Assembly: GCA_017792345.1 (NCBI GenBank)
Contig: CP051228.1
Coordinates: 1,798,001-1,862,000 of the forward strand
Reading direction: 5' to 3'
From: Mesoflavibacter sp.
GTDB taxonomy: Bacteria > Pseudomonadota > Alphaproteobacteria > UBA8366 > Aestuariispiraceae
Length of the DNA: 64,000 nt
This document shows, piece by piece, positions 60,449 to 64,000 of the stretch (within the stretch, counting starts at the first letter, position 1; every line of letters starts with the position of its first letter). The position numbers and the translations under genes are program-made. Below the pieces are notes generated by a model that saw nothing but the letters and a program-made list of their open reading frames with translations, made no database searches and was not told where the DNA came from.

Positions 60449-62506
60449 ATGAACGATTCAAAAAACCTGATTGTGGCGATCGGCCTGTCGGCCCTGATCC
60501 TGTTTGGCTGGCCGTATATTCAGGAAGCGCTGTTCCCCTCGCCGCCCGCGCCGCCGCAGGTGGCCCAGAACACGCAAGGCGTTCAGCAACCGACCGCCGG
60601 CAGTCAGACCGGGACCGTGACGCCGGGCGTCGATGACGGTGTTCCGACCGGGGCCGCCGATATGGCCGCGCCGGTCCTAGATTCCGTCACGCGCGAACAG
60701 GCGCTGGAACAGGCCCCGCGTATCGCCATCGAAACGCCGCGCCTGACCGGATCGATCAATCTGCGTGGCGCCCGCGTCGACGATCTGACCCTGAAGGGCT
60801 ATCGCCAGACGATCGACGAGGATTCCGCGCTGATCGACCTGCTGGAGCCGAGCGGCAGCCCGAAACCTTATCTGGTGCAGTTCGGCTGGGTTCCGGCCGA
60901 GGGCCTGGAAGTGCCCAATGGCGACACGCTGTGGACGGCCGACGGCGAGACCCTGACGCCCGATACGCCGGTGACGCTGCGCTGGACCAACGATGCGGGC
61001 GTGACCTTCGAACAGGTCTTCGCCATCGACCGCAATTACATGGTGACGGTCACCCAGCGCCTGACCAACGGGACGGATACCGCGCTGTCGCCGCAGACCT
61101 TCGGTCGTATCTTCCGGTCCGGTGTGCCGAAGCTGGAAAATTTCTACATCCTGCATGAAGGGCTGATCGGCGTGTTCGACGGCGTCCTGGAAGAGCGGGA
61201 TTACGACGAGATGGCCGACAGGGCCAACGGCACCGAACGGTTCACCACGACCGGCGGCTGGATGGGCATCACCGACAAGTACTGGCTGGTCGCCCTGGTC
61301 CCGGATCAGGCCAATGCCGTGCAGGCGACCTTCCGCCGGACGCCGCGCACCGCCGAGGGCCAGTATCACGTCAATTTCGTGAACGACCCGCAGAGCGTCG
61401 CGCCGGGGACCAGCGCCGAGACCACCGGCCGCTTCTTCGCCGGGGCCAAGGAAACCACACTTCTGGACAAGTACGGCGAGGATCTGGGTATCACCAATTT
61501 CGACCTGGCGGTCGATTTCGGCTGGTTCTATTTCCTGACCAAGCCGATCTTCTACGCCATTCATCTGCTGAACGAATTCCTGGGTAATTTCGGTCTGGCG
61601 ATCCTGGCCCTGACCGTGGCGATCAAGCTGGCCTTCTTCCCGCTGGCCAACAAATCCTACAAGTCGATGAGCAAGATGAAGCTGCTGCAGCCGAAAATCG
61701 TCGAGATGCGCGAGCGTCTGGGCGACGACAAGCAGAAGCTGCAGCAGGAGATGATGGAACTGTACAAGAAGGAAAAGGTGAACCCGCTGTCGGGCTGTTT
61801 GCCGATCCTGGTGCAGATTCCGGTCTTCTTCGCGCTCTACAAGGTGTTGTTCGTCACCATCGAAATGCGCCACGCGCCCTTCTATGGCTGGATCGAAGAT
61901 TTGTCGGCGCCGGATCCGCTGGGCCTGTTGACCGGGTTCGGCCTGATCGACTGGCAGGTTCCGGCCTGGCTGATCCTGTTCAACATCGGGCTGTGGCCGA
62001 TCATCATGGGCTTCACCATGTGGTTCCAGCAGAAGCTGAACCCGCCGCCCGCCGACCCGATTCAGCAGCGCATCTTTGCGCTGATGCCGATCTTCTTCAC
62101 CTTCATCCTGGGCGGGTTCCCGGCCGGTCTGGTGATCTACTGGGCCTGGAACAACTCGCTGTCGATCCTGCAGCAATACGTGATCATGCGCCGCATGGGC
62201 GTCGCGATCGGCGGCGGGCGCATCGAGGATGCGGACAAGAAGTCGGAAGAGAGCAAGCCCGCCGAAACGAAGGTCGACGGCAAGAAAGACGCCGCCAAGA
62301 AAACCTCCGGTAAAAAGGCCGAGGGCAAGAAGGCGGAAGGCAAGAAGGCTGGAGGCAAAAAGGCTGCCGGCAAGAAGGCCAAAGGCAAAAAAGCCGAAGC
62401 CGAGGCGCCTGAACCCGTGACCACCGAAGACGCCGATACCGGCGACGCGGCAACCGGGGACAACACGGGCGGCGACGGGAAAGCCGACGAGACGAAGTCG
62501 AGCTGA
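60449..62506 (+). CDS. yidC: Membrane protein insertase YidC with lysine-rich C-terminal tail
   Basis: The 685-residue insertase has a first helix (LIVAIGLSALILFGWPYIQEALF), a large periplasmic domain (about 30-360), and the conserved five-helix core with LLQPKIVEMRERLGDDKQKLQQEMMELYKKEKVNPLSGCLPILVQIPVFFALYKVLF and IFALMPIFFTFILGGFPAGLVIYWAWNN. A cytosolic tail of about 94 residues follows (592-685), with six GKKAx pentapeptide repeats and an acidic end. Basic YidC/Oxa1 tails can bind ribosomes. It is followed by engB four bases later. Confidence 0.96.
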   Translation: MNDSKNLIVAIGLSALILFGWPYIQEALFPSPPAPPQVAQNTQGVQQPTAGSQTGTVTPGVDDGVPTGAADMAAPVLDSVTREQALEQAPRIAIETPRLTGSINLRGARVDDLTLKGYRQTIDEDSALIDLLEPSGSPKPYLVQFGWVPAEGLEVPNGDTLWTADGETLTPDTPVTLRWTNDAGVTFEQVFAIDRNYMVTVTQRLTNGTDTALSPQTFGRIFRSGVPKLENFYILHEGLIGVFDGVLEERDYDEMADRANGTERFTTTGGWMGITDKYWLVALVPDQANAVQATFRRTPRTAEGQYHVNFVNDPQSVAPGTSAETTGRFFAGAKETTLLDKYGEDLGITNFDLAVDFGWFYFLTKPIFYAIHLLNEFLGNFGLAILALTVAIKLAFFPLANKSYKSMSKMKLLQPKIVEMRERLGDDKQKLQQEMMELYKKEKVNPLSGCLPILVQIPVFFALYKVLFVTIEMRHAPFYGWIEDLSAPDPLGLLTGFGLIDWQVPAWLILFNIGLWPIIMGFTMWFQQKLNPPPADPIQQRIFALMPIFFTFILGGFPAGLVIYWAWNNSLSILQQYVIMRRMGVAIGGGRIEDADKKSEESKPAETKVDGKKDAAKKTSGKKAEGKKAEGKKAGGKKAAGKKAKGKKAEAEAPEPVTTEDADTGDAATGDNTGGDGKADETKSS
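62312..62400 (+). repeat. In-gene 15-base tandem repeat coding KKAxG in yidC
   Basis: Six successive copies of a 15-base unit of the form AAG AAG GCN xxx GGC encode KKAEG, KKAEG, KKAGG, KKAAG, KKAKG and KKAE. Third-position differences show that the copies are not freshly duplicated. The length is probably variable between strains. Confidence 0.8.
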
Positions 62507-62510
62507 AATC

Positions 62511-63164
62511 ATGCCTGACTTCGAGGAGACCGGGCCGGATCCCGAACAGCGTGAGGCGGGCCGCAAGCTTTTCGCGGGCGAATGCCGCTTCATGCTGGGC
62601 TGCGTTGCGATGGAGCAGCTTCCGGTCCCCGGCCTGCCCGAAATCGCCTTCGCCGGCCGGTCGAATGTCGGCAAGTCCAGCCTGATCAACGCCTTGACCG
62701 GCCGCAAGACGCTGGCCCGCACGTCCAACACGCCGGGCCGCACGCGCGAGATCAATTTCTTCGAATTCGAAAACCGGCTGCGGCTGGTCGACATGCCCGG
62801 TTACGGCTTCGCCAAGGTCCCGAAACCGATGGTCGAGGGCTGGACGCAGTTGATCCACGACTATCTGCGCGGCCGCGCGGTGCTGCGCCGGCTTTGCGTT
62901 CTGGTCGACAGCCGCCACGGCCTGAAACCCAACGACGAGCAGTTGATGACCTTGCTGGACAAGGCGGCGGTCAATTACCGCGTCATCCTGACCAAGACGG
63001 ACAAGCTGGGCGGCGGCGGAATCCGCAAGGTCGAGGCGGCGGTGACGGAGGCCCTGAAGAAGCATCCGGCGGCCGTACCGGTCCCGCTGAGCACCAGTTC
63101 CGAAAAAGGCCTGGGCATCGAAGACTTGCGCGCCGAACTGGCAAGCTTCGCGGAGCCGGGGTAA
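62511..63164 (+). CDS. engB: Ribosome biogenesis GTPase YihA/YsxC
   Basis: The 217-residue GTPase has G1 [18 protein letters not shown] (49-66), the G2 loop [12 protein letters not shown]3 [13 protein letters not shown]4 LTKTDKLG, and [15 protein letters not shown]. It is essential in many bacteria for large-subunit assembly. It begins with ATG 62511, four bases after yidC, a usual order (yidC-engB-argB). The ending FAEPG is normal. Confidence 0.96.
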   Translation: MPDFEETGPDPEQREAGRKLFAGECRFMLGCVAMEQLPVPGLPEIAFAGRSNVGKSSLINALTGRKTLARTSNTPGRTREINFFEFENRLRLVDMPGYGFAKVPKPMVEGWTQLIHDYLRGRAVLRRLCVLVDSRHGLKPNDEQLMTLLDKAAVNYRVILTKTDKLGGGGIRKVEAAVTEALKKHPAAVPVPLSTSSEKGLGIEDLRAELASFAEPG

Positions 63165-63216
63165 GGTCCGGGCAAAACCGGACCGGCGACAAGCAACAAG
63201 GGAGCAGGATGGGACG

Positions 63217-64000
63217 ATGACGACGGGTGACAGCGGCCACGTGGCGGCGGACAAGGCGCGGCGGCGCGTCGAATGGCTGGCGCAGGCCGGCATCCTGACC
63301 GAGGCGCTTCCCTTCATGCGCCGGTACAACGACAAGACCCTGGTCGTGAAATACGGCGGTCACGCCATGGGCGACGCCCATCTGGCGCGGCTCTTTGCCC
63401 GGGACATCGTGCTGCTGAAACAGGTCGGCGTGGACCCGATCGTCGTGCATGGCGGCGGGCCGCAGATCGGCCAGATGCTGAACCGGATGTCGAAGGAAAG
63501 CGTCTTCGTCGACGGGCTGCGCGTCACCGACCAGGAAACGGTCGACATCGTCGAAATGGTCCTGGCGGGTTCGATCAACAAACAGATCGTCGCCTCGCTG
63601 CAATCCGAAGGCGGTCAGGCGATCGGCCTGTCCGGCAAGGATGGCGGGCTGATCAAGGCGCGCAAGCTGCAGCGCACGACCAAGGACCCGGAAAGCAATA
63701 TCGAGAAGGTGCTGGATCTCGGCTTCGTCGGCGAGCCCTATGATTGCGACACGACGATCCTGGAAATCCTGCGCAAGAGCGATTTCATCCCCGTCATCGC
63801 GCCCATCGGTATGGGTGAAGGGGGCGAGACCTATAACATCAACGCCGATACGGCGGCGGGTGCCATCGCCGGCGCCGCGGGCGCCAAACGCCTGCTGCTG
63901 CTGACCGATGTCGCGGGCGTGCTGGACAAGGAAGGCCATCTGATTCCGGAACTGACCGTCTCCGAGGCCGAGAAGCTGCAGGAGAAGGGCATCATTTCCG
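63217..64000 (+). CDS. argB: Acetylglutamate kinase (partial, runs off window)
   Basis: The frame from ATG 63217 is open to the right edge, giving 261 residues of the usual near-300. [12 protein letters not shown] holds the phosphate loop, [16 protein letters not shown] the substrate loop, and [32 protein letters not shown] the C-terminal ATP site. The enzyme phosphorylates N-acetylglutamate in arginine synthesis and is usually inhibited by arginine; the N-terminal extension (about 25 residues before [23 protein letters not shown]) is typical of arginine-sensitive forms. The gene is incomplete only because of the window end. Confidence 0.96.
   Translation, partial: MTTGDSGHVAADKARRRVEWLAQAGILTEALPFMRRYNDKTLVVKYGGHAMGDAHLARLFARDIVLLKQVGVDPIVVHGGGPQIGQMLNRMSKESVFVDGLRVTDQETVDIVEMVLAGSINKQIVASLQSEGGQAIGLSGKDGGLIKARKLQRTTKDPESNIEKVLDLGFVGEPYDCDTTILEILRKSDFIPVIAPIGMGEGGETYNINADTAAGAIAGAAGAKRLLLLTDVAGVLDKEGHLIPELTVSEAEKLQEKGIIS

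Overview
The window is 64 kb of a high-GC, gene-dense alphaproteobacterial chromosome, most like Rhodospirillales and relatives. Three things point there: the hrcA | rph-rdgB-hemW block at the left edge, the rpmH-rnpA-yidC-engB-argB block at the right edge, and the family content between them (short-chain acyl regulator of the XRE type beside isocitrate lyase, FNR with an N-terminal cysteine cluster, YcgN, ExoD, TRAP transporters). I saw no prophage, insertion sequence, CRISPR array, tRNA or rRNA. No gene-free stretch exceeds about 225 bases.

Layout. 1-3019: heat-shock repressor hrcA (partial) divergent from rph-rdgB-hemW. 3217-4544: a tandem pair of small membrane proteins of unknown role. 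4694-8437: a TRAP transporter with an isocitrate lyase/PEP mutase-family enzyme, behind a GntR-like operator. 8517-14049: gpt, an HtrA/DegP protease, two Bcr/CflA exporters and a YgjP-like metalloprotein. 14112-17187: an ArsR/SRPBCC pair with its operator, an EamA permease and an enolase-superfamily enzyme. 17296-20473: an ASCH-like protein, an MBL-fold exonuclease and an ATP-dependent DNA ligase (DNA repair module). 20572-23177: a voltage-gated sodium channel, a methyltransferase-like protein and a LysR regulator. 23322-25903: a five-gene catabolic operon (GST, NTF2-like, tautomerase, nitronate monooxygenase, Dabb). 25911-29466: ExoD, an MFS transporter and YifB. 29621-36834: GAF protein, ArsI, a cysteine-tailed sigma factor, AlkB, TerB-like and cyclic-nucleotide-binding proteins, an acyl/oxalyl-CoA synthetase, a membrane ferredoxin-adenylate cyclase fusion and an ankyrin protein. 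36839-40434: cobK, cobA, cobB and ycgN. 40453-44722: a nucleotidyltransferase-fold gene behind an AT-rich repeat array, then an XRE/ScfR-type regulator divergent from isocitrate lyase. 44805-50680: a secreted protein, a ykkC-class riboswitch before an EamA permease, TetR with tandem operators, YciI, a periplasmic cyclase-family hydrolase, Tag and a diguanylate cyclase. 50695-56653: a peptide ABC transporter with P1 and M81 peptidases. 56692-59668: FNR with an upstream FNR box, a GNAT protein and an orphan histidine kinase. 59734-64000: rpmH-rnpA-yidC-engB-argB.

The best candidates for new biology are the ykkC-class riboswitch controlling a 10-TM EamA permease, the cytochrome-b-like/[2Fe-2S]/cyclase fusion, the ArsI-sigma factor pair with cysteine-rich tails, the repeat array at the nucleotidyltransferase gene, and the palindromic sites shared by the XRE regulator and isocitrate lyase.
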